From: Syntrophaceae bacterium UBA2208
GTDB taxonomy: Bacteria > Desulfobacterota > BSN033 > UBA1163
NCBI GenBank assembly: GCA_002327885.1
Contig: DCUS01000158.1
Location: forward strand, 2,956-9,932
DNA length: 6,977 bases
Reading direction: 5' to 3'
The translations under genes were made by a program, and so were the position numbers. Shown here piece after piece: positions 1 to 6,247 of the stretch. Each line of letters starts with the position of its first letter. The stretch's first letter is position 1. The notes under the pieces are model-generated. The model was not told the origin of the DNA, did no database searches, and was given only the letters and a program-made list of their open reading frames with translations.

Positions 1-24
1 AAGCCTCTAACCTTTACAAATATC

Positions 25-35
25 GGAGGTGATCC
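25..35 (+). promoter_or_regulatory. Strong ribosome binding site of rplI
   Basis: GGAGGTGATCC is an 11-base perfect complement to the usual 3' tail of bacterial 16S rRNA. Its GGAGG core ends 7 bases before the ATG at 37, which fixes that start. The match is much longer than the usual 4-6 bases and fits a highly expressed ribosomal protein gene. Confidence 0.85.
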
Positions 36-36
36 A

Positions 37-480
37 ATGCAAGTCATTTTGTTAGAGAATGTCCCTTCCTTGGGAAAAGCCGGAGACTTGGTGAAGGTGT
101 CTGACGGGTATGGCAGAAATTATCTCATCCCTCAGAAGAAGGCCCTTCTCGCCACAGAAAAAAGTCTCAAGGTCATCGAGCATCAAAAACGCCAAGTCCA
201 GCAAAGGATGGAAAAGACAAAAAAGAATGCAGAAAAAATGGCCCAGCAGATTGAAAACCTCTCCTGCACTTTTATAAAAACGGTTGGAGAAAGTGGAAAA
301 CTTTTTGGCTCTGTGACCTCAATGGATGTTGAAAATTATCTCAAGGAAAATGGAATTGAGGTGGATCGTAAAAGGATTTCCCTCGAGGAACCTATTAAGA
401 ATTTGGGAATGTTTACCGTACCCATCAAACTCCATCCAGAGGTGGCGGCCCATCTAAAGGTTTGGGTGGTTCAGGAGTAA
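37..480 (+). CDS. rplI: 50S ribosomal protein L9
   Basis: Ribosomal protein L9 binds 23S rRNA near the base of the L1 stalk and is linked to reading-frame maintenance. The 147-residue product has the family's usual length. The N-terminal rRNA-binding domain carries the L9 signature around residues 13-40, including GYGRNYLIP at 24-32 and a following A-x-x-AT. A charged Lys/Gln/Glu-rich stretch at about 41-75 matches the long connecting helix. The C-terminal domain starts near residue 76 and contains the typical GESGKLFGSVTS at 84-95. The start is set by an excellent Shine-Dalgarno site. dnaB begins 6 bases after the stop, and the rplI-dnaB pair is common in bacteria, usually downstream of rpsF and rpsR, which would lie left of the window. 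Nothing is missing or unusual in the protein. Confidence 0.97.
   Translation: MQVILLENVPSLGKAGDLVKVSDGYGRNYLIPQKKALLATEKSLKVIEHQKRQVQQRMEKTKKNAEKMAQQIENLSCTFIKTVGESGKLFGSVTSMDVENYLKENGIEVDRKRISLEEPIKNLGMFTVPIKLHPEVAAHLKVWVVQE
473..477 (+). promoter_or_regulatory. Ribosome binding site of dnaB inside the end of rplI
   Basis: AGGAG lies in the last codons of rplI, just before its TAA, with 9 bases between it and the dnaB ATG at 487. Ribosomes ending on rplI would sit over this site, which suggests translational coupling. Nearby ATGs at 480 and 491 are in other frames from dnaB. Confidence 0.7.
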
Positions 481-486
481 TGTTTC

Positions 487-1848
487 ATGAATGAAACAAG
501 CCTCCCCTCCCACAAGCTTCCCCCTCAGAATCTCGAGGCGGAACAATCTGTCCTGGGAGGCATCCTCATCGAAAATTATTCTATTAATAAAGTGATGGAG
601 GTTCTCAAACCCGATGACTTCTATCGAGAGGCCCACCGAAAGATATATAAAGCTCTGATCGATCTCTCCGAAAAGGATGAACCCGCAGATTTGATTACCT
701 TGACTAACGAATTGAGAAATAATGACCATCTCGATGCCGTCGGAGGGGCCTCTTATGTCGCCTCCCTCATTGATTCGGTTCCCACGGCAGCCAACATTGA
801 ATATTATGCGAAAATCGTCAAGGAGAAGTCGATCCTGCGGAAGCTCATCCAGACCTCCACCGAAATCATCACCCAGAGCTATGAGGACCGGGGAGATGTG
901 GAAGTTTTCCTTGATGAGGCTGAACGAGCCATCTTTGAAATCTCCGAAAACAGGGTAAGGCCTTCTTTTTACCCAATTCGGGATATTGTCAAGGAAAGTT
1001 TTAAAATCCTTGAAAGGCTCTATGAGAAGAAGGAACTCGTCACTGGCATTCCTTCAGGGTTTAAAGACCTGGATCGGATGACCGCGGGTTTCCAGCCATC
1101 AGACCTGATCATTGTTGCCGGAAGACCCAGTATGGGAAAAACGGCCTTCTGCCTCAACCTTGCACAGTACGCGGCAATCCAAAAAAAGGTCCCAATCGCC
1201 ATCTTCTCGCTGGAGATGTCAAAGGAACAACTGGGTATCCGCATGCTCTGTTCCGAAGCCCATGTGGAAGGAACCAAACTCAGAAGCGGCTTTCTGAGCG
1301 AAAGCGACTGGCCGAGGTTGACCATTGCTGCGGGAAATCTTTCAGATGCGTCCATCTATATCGATGATACCGCTGCTCTCACCATTCTCGAATTGAGAGC
1401 AAAGGCCCGGCGACTAAAAATAGAACACGGGGGCCTGGGGATGGTGATTGTTGACTACCTCCAACTGATGAAAGGGAGAACAAGAGCGGAAAGTCGTCAG
1501 CAGGAGATCTCAGAAATTTCCCGCTCGTTAAAAGCTCTTGCAAAAGAATTGAATATCCCTGTGATTGCCGTCTCTCAGCTCAGCCGGAAGACCGAAGAAC
1601 GAACAGGAAATAGGCCTCAATTGTCAGATCTCCGGGAATCCGGTGCGATCGAGCAAGATGCTGATTTGATCCTTTTCATCTATCGTGATGAAGTTTATAA
1701 CAGGTCAGAAGACAACCCTAATAAAGGCAAGGCGGAAATTATCATTGGAAAACAGCGGAATGGGCCGACGGGGAAAGTTGATCTGGCCTTTCTTGACAAG
1801 TTTACGACCTTTAAAGAGCTCTATAAAGGGGAAATGGAAGGTGCCTAA
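487..1848 (+). CDS. dnaB: Replicative DNA helicase DnaB
   Basis: DnaB is the hexameric 5'-to-3' helicase that unwinds DNA at the replication fork and contacts primase. The 453-residue product is full length for the family. The N-terminal helical domain spans about residues 10-112, starting with the typical PPQNLEAEQSVLGG at 12-25. A linker follows, then the RecA-like ATPase domain from about 185. Walker A is GRPSMGKT at 212-219, with the catalytic Glu at 243 in SLEMS. Walker B is MVIVDYLQLM at 319-328, with Asp323. The sensor Gln is 364 in SQLSR. The DLRESGAIEQDAD block is at 381-393, followed by Arg400 and the K-x-R pair at 422-424 that contact ATP across subunits. Motifs run unbroken, so there is no intein, although DnaB is a frequent intein host. 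Translation is probably coupled to rplI. It is a chromosomal housekeeping copy, not a phage helicase, judging from its ribosomal neighbour. Confidence 0.97.
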   Translation: MNETSLPSHKLPPQNLEAEQSVLGGILIENYSINKVMEVLKPDDFYREAHRKIYKALIDLSEKDEPADLITLTNELRNNDHLDAVGGASYVASLIDSVPTAANIEYYAKIVKEKSILRKLIQTSTEIITQSYEDRGDVEVFLDEAERAIFEISENRVRPSFYPIRDIVKESFKILERLYEKKELVTGIPSGFKDLDRMTAGFQPSDLIIVAGRPSMGKTAFCLNLAQYAAIQKKVPIAIFSLEMSKEQLGIRMLCSEAHVEGTKLRSGFLSESDWPRLTIAAGNLSDASIYIDDTAALTILELRAKARRLKIEHGGLGMVIVDYLQLMKGRTRAESRQQEISEISRSLKALAKELNIPVIAVSQLSRKTEERTGNRPQLSDLRESGAIEQDADLILFIYRDEVYNRSEDNPNKGKAEIIIGKQRNGPTGKVDLAFLDKFTTFKELYKGEMEGA

Positions 1849-1910
1849 GAAGTCTGATCCTTTTAACTTTTAAGTTTAAAACGAAAAACTCTGACCTAAT
1901 ATCTTGAGCC

Positions 1911-2444
1911 ATGAATCTACCCAATACCCTGACTTTAACAAGAGTCCTTTTGATTCCCCTTTTTGTCATCTTTATTATCAATAATAATTTTGGATGGGCA
2001 CTGATTACTTTTGTGATTGCAGGGATTACAGATGGCATTGACGGCCTCCTTGCCCGGATTACGCATCAACGAACCGAATTAGGGGCTTACCTCGATCCCA
2101 TTGCTGATAAACTCCTTCTTTTCTCTGCGTTCATCACTCTCGCCATTGTCGAGATTATCCCGAGCTGGTTGGTGGTTATTGTCGTCACCCGTGATATCAT
2201 CATTCTGGTGGGTTTTCTGGTCATGTTGCTCACCAGTTATCATCCGAAGATCAATCCGAGCTTATTGAGTAAGATGACCACTGCATTCCAAATTGTGACC
2301 GTCGTTCTGGTTCTTCTGTCAGGTTATTACCCAGCCTTTAAGCTGCTTTCTATGATTACCATTTATGGAACGGGTATCATGACTATCCTATCAGGGTTCC
2401 ATTACATTTATATCGGGACTCGAATTCTAAATGAAAAAAAGTAA
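1911..2444 (+). CDS. pgsA: CDP-diacylglycerol-glycerol-3-phosphate 3-phosphatidyltransferase (PgsA)
   Basis: This integral membrane enzyme transfers a phosphatidyl group from CDP-diacylglycerol to glycerol 3-phosphate, giving phosphatidylglycerolphosphate, the precursor of phosphatidylglycerol and cardiolipin. The 177-residue length is typical (E. coli PgsA is about 182). The N-terminal LPNTLTLTR at 3-11 is characteristic of PgsA. The CDP-alcohol phosphatidyltransferase signature is complete: Asp41, Asp44, Gly45, Ala48, Arg49, Gly58, Asp62 and Asp66 with the expected spacing; the aspartates bind the catalytic metals. Further hydrophobic helices lie near 67-90, 88-108, 123-140 and 145-168, with TRD at 93-95 and a SKMTTAFQ segment at 120-127. 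The start has only a weak upstream GAG, but it places the family N-terminus exactly. It sits 62 bases after dnaB and 28 before eno. Another family member (for example a phosphatidylserine synthase) is possible but less likely given the N-terminus. Confidence 0.93.
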   Translation: MNLPNTLTLTRVLLIPLFVIFIINNNFGWALITFVIAGITDGIDGLLARITHQRTELGAYLDPIADKLLLFSAFITLAIVEIIPSWLVVIVVTRDIIILVGFLVMLLTSYHPKINPSLLSKMTTAFQIVTVVLVLLSGYYPAFKLLSMITIYGTGIMTILSGFHYIYIGTRILNEKK

Positions 2445-2457
2445 TCATCCATCGCCG

Positions 2458-2464
2458 AAAGGAG
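2458..2464 (+). promoter_or_regulatory. Ribosome binding site that decides the eno start
   Basis: AAAGGAG ends 8 bases before the ATG at 2473. An in-frame ATG at 2431 also exists, but it overlaps the pgsA C-terminus and would add 14 residues (KKSNHPSPKGERN-like) not expected in enolases. The site therefore selects 2473. Confidence 0.8.
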
Positions 2465-2472
2465 AACGGAAT

Positions 2473-3759
2473 ATGGCCAAGATCGTAGAGGTTACCGCGA
2501 GAGAGATTCTTGATTCCAGAGGAAACCCCACTGTGGAGGTGGAAATCCTTCTGGAGAGGGGTGTCAGGGGGAGAGCTTCCGTTCCTTCCGGAGCCTCTAC
2601 TGGAAGGCATGAAGCCCTGGAGTTAAGGGATAAGGATCCAAAACGCTACCTGGGCAAAGGGGTGCAAAAAGCGGTTCAACACATCCAGCGGATGATGGCC
2701 ATCAAGCTCTTGGGAATGGATGTTCTCGATCAAAATGCCATCGATCGAGCCATGCTTCAATGGGATGGAACTCCTAATAAAACCCGATTGGGCGCCAATG
2801 CCATTTTAGGTGTCTCCTTGGCCTGTGCCAGAGCGGCAGCCAATCATCAGGGTATTTCTCTCTATCGTCATCTTGGAGGTTCCTCGGCGATCCAACTTCC
2901 TCTCCCCATGATGAACATACTAAATGGTGGAGCCCATGCGGATAATAATTTGGACCTGCAAGAATGCATGATCCTTCCTGTGGGAGCAAAAAGCTTTAAA
3001 GAGGCGCTCAGAATGGGAGCGGAGGTGTTTCACCATCTTAAAACGATTCTGAAAGGAAAAGGTTATAAAACCTCTGTTGGGGATGAGGGAGGATTTGCAC
3101 CCGACCTTCGCTCCAATGAGGAGGCCTTTTCTCTCATTTTGGAGGCCATCCGAAAATCCGGCTATCAACCCCGAAGAGAGGTAGCGCTTGCCATCGACGC
3201 CGCGGCGACTGAGTTCTACAGAAATGGAGCTTATTATCTCAAAGCTGAAAAAAAGTCGAAAAGGACCTCTGCTGAAATGATTGCCTTTTATGAGGACTTG
3301 ATCAAGAAGTTTCCGATCGTCTCCATTGAAGACGGCCTGGCCGAAGATGACTGGGAGGGATGGAAAGCGATAACGGATCGTTTAGGGAAGAGGATTCAAT
3401 TGGTTGGAGATGATCTTTTCGTCACCAATCCGGACCGCCTTGCGAGGGGGATTCGAGAAAAAGTAGGGAATGCCATTCTTATCAAACTCAACCAGATTGG
3501 GACATTGACCGAGACCCTCGATGTGATCAAAATGGCTAAAAAAGCTGGCTATAAGACCGTCATTTCCCATCGTTCCGGTGAAACAGAGGATACAACGATT
3601 GCCGATTTAGCGGTAGGCATCAATGCCGGCCAGATAAAGACCGGCGCTCCTTCCCGAACAGATCGGGTGGCCAAATACAATCAACTTCTTCGGATTGAAG
3701 AAAACCTCGGAAGAAGAGCCATCTATACCCCCCCACTTCGATGGAAGTCGAGAAGGTGA
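2473..3759 (+). CDS. eno: Enolase (phosphopyruvate hydratase)
   Basis: Enolase interconverts 2-phosphoglycerate and phosphoenolpyruvate in glycolysis and gluconeogenesis, using Mg2+ in the cytoplasm. The 428-residue product is normal length. Numbering from ATG 2473, the N-terminal domain opens with EILDSRGNPTVEVE at 11-24, followed by the substrate-loop GAST at 40-43. Active-site elements are in order: His155 in GGAHADNN, Glu164, Glu205 in GDEGGFAP, metal ligands Asp242, Glu286 in SIEDGLAEDDW and the Asp pair at 313-314 in VGDDLFVTN, catalytic Lys338 in ILIKLNQIGT, His366-Arg367-Ser368 in SHRSGETEDT, and Lys389 in GQIKTGAPSR. All key residues are intact, so it should be active. The last dozen residues (after AIYTPP) are basic and not ones I recognise from other enolases; they follow a run of seven C at 3728-3734. 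It probably shares a transcript with pgsA. Confidence 0.97.
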   Translation: MAKIVEVTAREILDSRGNPTVEVEILLERGVRGRASVPSGASTGRHEALELRDKDPKRYLGKGVQKAVQHIQRMMAIKLLGMDVLDQNAIDRAMLQWDGTPNKTRLGANAILGVSLACARAAANHQGISLYRHLGGSSAIQLPLPMMNILNGGAHADNNLDLQECMILPVGAKSFKEALRMGAEVFHHLKTILKGKGYKTSVGDEGGFAPDLRSNEEAFSLILEAIRKSGYQPRREVALAIDAAATEFYRNGAYYLKAEKKSKRTSAEMIAFYEDLIKKFPIVSIEDGLAEDDWEGWKAITDRLGKRIQLVGDDLFVTNPDRLARGIREKVGNAILIKLNQIGTLTETLDVIKMAKKAGYKTVISHRSGETEDTTIADLAVGINAGQIKTGAPSRTDRVAKYNQLLRIEENLGRRAIYTPPLRWKSRR

Positions 3760-3785
3760 AGTCTTTCATCACCGATCACCCTTCC
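3751..3785 (+). terminator. Possible weak hairpin terminator after eno
   Basis: GAAGGTGA at 3752-3759, which includes the eno stop, can pair with TCACCCTTC at 3776-3784 with one bulged C, leaving a 16-base loop. An alternative GGTGA/TCACC hairpin uses 3755-3759 and 3769-3773. A T5 run occurs only at 3798-3802, too far for a classical intrinsic terminator. Termination here would be partial at best. Confidence 0.25.
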
Positions 3786-3801
3786 TAATTCATTAACTTT
3801 T

Positions 3802-3810
3802 TGATAAAAT
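3802..3810 (+). promoter_or_regulatory. Possible extended -10 promoter for the membrane-protein gene
   Basis: TGATAAAAT fits the extended -10 pattern TG-N-TATAAT with one mismatch in the hexamer. The -35 region 17 bases upstream (TTCCTA at 3782-3787) is poor, as is usual for extended -10 promoters. It lies in the only A+T-rich gap of more than 100 bases in the window (3760-3865). A start near 3817 would leave a leader of about 50 bases. The call rests on pattern alone. Confidence 0.35.
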
Positions 3811-3865
3811 TATTCTTTTAAATAGGGATGTTCAACACCTCTGTGCCTTGATGGGTAAAGGTTTG

Positions 3866-6226
3866 ATGAATCAAAGCGCCAAAATTAATGCAACAACAGG
3901 ATTAACTATTTCTTTGCTTATCATAGGGCTGAGCGGACTCACGGCTCAGATCGTCCTCCTCAGAGAACTGCTCATCTCCTTCCTCGGAAACGAACTGACC
4001 CTCGGTGTTATCCTTGCTAACTGGCTGATCCTTGTGGCTATCGGCTCTTTCTTGATTGGGAAATCTGTTGAAACGGTAGATAAAAAATTAGATATTTTTG
4101 TAGTCTTCGAGCTTGTCTTTTCCGTAGCCTTCCCTATTGGCATCTATCTCTGCCGAATATTTAAAAATATTCTTCTCACGACCCCCGGAGAGGCTCTCGG
4201 ATTTGCCCCTGTATGGTATTCGTCGTTTATCATCCTTCTCCCTGTATCCCTTCCTTACGGAGCACTTTTCACTTATGGATGTAAACTCTATTCGCAATAT
4301 TCGAACGAAGAGGCTTCTTCAGTCGGGAAGGTCTATCTTTTTGAAACCATTGGATCCATCATCGGAGGTTTGCTCCTGTCCTTCTTTCTGATTCAATATT
4401 TCAATTCTTTCACAATTGCTTTTTTGATCTCTTTGTTGAATTCGCTCATACCCATATTTCTCCTCTGGCGAAAGCCAAATTCTCCGGAGAGAGCCCTTCA
4501 AAAGGTTCTCATGATATTATCGATCCTTTTTACCTTCCTCTTTGCCTATGCCCTCTTGCCTCAAACCTCAAGCGCAATTCACCAAGCATCCATCCAATCT
4601 CAATGGAAAAATCTAAATGTCATCCATAACGAAAACTCCATCTACGGAAATATTACTGTGATAAAAAGAGGAGAGCAATTCACTTTTTATAACGACGGCA
4701 TTCCATCCATCACCACACCTGTTCCAGACATTGCCAGCATCGAGGATTACGTTCACTTCCCCATGCTTTTCCAAAAAAAGCCTGAATCCGTGTTGATCCT
4801 GAGTGGTGGAGCCGGAGGAATGATCCATGAAATTTTAAAATATCCTGTAAAACATATTGATTATGTTGAATTGGACCCTCTGCTCTTGAAGCTAATCCAG
4901 AAATATCCAACCCCATTGACTCAATCCGAGCTGTCTGACAAAAGGGTAAAGATCCATTATCAGGACAGCCGGCTTTTTACCCAAAGGACGGGAAAACGAT
5001 TCGACATCATTTTTGTCGGGCTCTCTGCCCCCCAATCGTTACAGACCAACCGACTTTTCTCTTTGGAGTTTTTCGCCATGGCAAAAAAGAAAATGAATCC
5101 TCAGGGCATCCTCGTGCTTTCCCTTCCCGGTTCTTTAACCTATATCAGTCCGGAGTTGAGGAATTTGAACGGGTGTATCTTAGACACATTAAAACGTGTC
5201 TTTGGGCTGGTAAGAATCATTCCTGGTGATGTCAATCTTTATCTGGCCTCAGCATCCGATCTTATTGATAAAATAACTCCTCATGAAGTCATCACACGAT
5301 TCGAAGAAAGAAAAATCCAAACAAACCTCATGACAAAATATTATATTGGACACCGACTCCATGAGAGATGGCTTCAATGGTATTGGAAATCCATGGAGGG
5401 GAGAAAAAGTCATATCAATTCCGATTTTCTTCCAATAGCTGTCTTCTTCAATCTCTCCTATTGGAATTCCTTGTTCTCACCTTATCTCGCAGGAATTTTT
5501 AAGTGGTTTAAGGAATTTTATCTTACCATAACCTTTGTCAAAATTATTCTCATCACCATCGTTCTTTCAATCATTTTTATAAAATTCCCTCGATACTCCA
5601 TGCACGCTGTCACTTATTCCATCTTTACAACAGGTTTGACGGGAATGATATTTAGCTTGGCTATTATCTTTACCTTTCAAACTTTTTACGGATATGTCTA
5701 TCAACAGATTGGCCTTTTGGTAGCAATCTTTATGTTCGGTATTGCCTTCGGCAGTTTCTTGGTTATCCATTACTTACAACGAATCAAAGAAAATTATTTT
5801 CTGTTTCTAAAAATAGAGGGGTTGATCATCCTTTTCGCTATCCTGCTTCCTTTTGTCTTCGTTACTTCATCATCACAGATTGAAAATAAGACTGTATATT
5901 TCCTGCTCTATGCAGGGTTCTTAGTCGTGTCTTTTTTTACAGGAATGTTTACCGGTTTTCAGTTCCCATTAGCCGTCAAGATCTATTTGAACAATCCTTC
6001 AAGGAAAGAGAAGCTCGGTCGAACGGCTGGATTGCTCTATGGAGCTGACCTATTTGGAGGCTTCTTCGGAGGATTGCTCGGGGGCGTTTTTCTTTTGCCC
6101 ATTTTAGGCTTAAAGGAGACCTGCTTTATGATGGCCTTGATCAAATTGAGTAGTGGAGTCCTATTCTTTTTATTTATTTACAAAAATCCAAAAGAAACTG
6201 GGATGTTTCAAAACCTGACCTTTTAA
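3866..6226 (+). CDS. Polytopic membrane protein with a spermidine-synthase-like domain
   Basis: This 786-residue protein (numbered from ATG 3866) resembles the group annotated as fused MFS/spermidine synthase. Seven hydrophobic helices lie at about 12-37, 44-65, 77-99, 116-138, 158-179, 182-201 and 212-232. A soluble SpeE-like domain follows at about 245-500, then seven more helices at about 551-574, 584-612, 614-637, 645-666, 677-704, 723-749 and 753-772. SpeE-like features are YGNITV, the nucleotide-binding GGAGG at 314-318, VELDP at 334-338 and QDSR around Asp367. The dcSAM-contacting Asp of GGGDGG is Ala316, and the two catalytic-loop Asp positions (DxxDP) appear as Gly385 and Ala388. Polyamine synthesis is therefore doubtful and the true function is unknown. 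The start is uncertain: AAAGG at 3857-3861 favours 3866; in-frame ATG 3851 and TTG 3848 lack such a site. The gene is markedly A+T-rich, partly from its hydrophobic codons, and its stop overlaps that of the convergent hydrolase. Confidence 0.85.
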   Translation: MNQSAKINATTGLTISLLIIGLSGLTAQIVLLRELLISFLGNELTLGVILANWLILVAIGSFLIGKSVETVDKKLDIFVVFELVFSVAFPIGIYLCRIFKNILLTTPGEALGFAPVWYSSFIILLPVSLPYGALFTYGCKLYSQYSNEEASSVGKVYLFETIGSIIGGLLLSFFLIQYFNSFTIAFLISLLNSLIPIFLLWRKPNSPERALQKVLMILSILFTFLFAYALLPQTSSAIHQASIQSQWKNLNVIHNENSIYGNITVIKRGEQFTFYNDGIPSITTPVPDIASIEDYVHFPMLFQKKPESVLILSGGAGGMIHEILKYPVKHIDYVELDPLLLKLIQKYPTPLTQSELSDKRVKIHYQDSRLFTQRTGKRFDIIFVGLSAPQSLQTNRLFSLEFFAMAKKKMNPQGILVLSLPGSLTYISPELRNLNGCILDTLKRVFGLVRIIPGDVNLYLASASDLIDKITPHEVITRFEERKIQTNLMTKYYIGHRLHERWLQWYWKSMEGRKSHINSDFLPIAVFFNLSYWNSLFSPYLAGIFKWFKEFYLTITFVKIILITIVLSIIFIKFPRYSMHAVTYSIFTTGLTGMIFSLAIIFTFQTFYGYVYQQIGLLVAIFMFGIAFGSFLVIHYLQRIKENYFLFLKIEGLIILFAILLPFVFVTSSSQIENKTVYFLLYAGFLVVSFFTGMFTGFQFPLAVKIYLNNPSRKEKLGRTAGLLYGADLFGGFFGGLLGGVFLLPILGLKETCFMMALIKLSSGVLFFLFIYKNPKETGMFQNLTF

Positions 6227-6247
6227 ACGTTGGGTTTAACGTTAAGG
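6219..6247. other. Convergent gene junction with overlapping stops and an inverted repeat
   Basis: TTAA at 6223-6226 holds TAA of the membrane-protein gene (6224-6226) and, on the other strand, TAA of the hydrolase gene (6225-6223). Around it AACGTT at 6226-6231 and again at 6238-6243 can form a 6-bp stem with loop GGGTTT. CCTT (6219-6222) and AAGG (6244-6247) extend the stem across a 3-base bulge. No T run follows on either side, so a terminator role is only possible, not shown. Confidence 0.5.

Noticed and set aside
1020..1355. 111-codon open frame on the minus strand
   Set aside because: It lies wholly opposite the conserved ATPase core of dnaB, with no recognisable protein features; it is a coding shadow.
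1861..1880. A+T-only inverted repeat between dnaB and pgsA as a terminator
   Set aside because: TTTTAACTT/AAGTTTAAAA has a single C and G in its stem, a bulge and a 2-base loop, with no T run after it, so it would be unstable.
1897..1902. TAATAT as a -10 box for pgsA
   Set aside because: It matches only four of six consensus bases, has no extended -10 and no usable -35 at the right distance.
2431..2472. N-terminal extension of enolase from ATG 2431
   Set aside because: It overlaps the end of pgsA, and a good ribosome binding site at 2458-2464 serves ATG 2473, which gives the normal enolase N-terminus.
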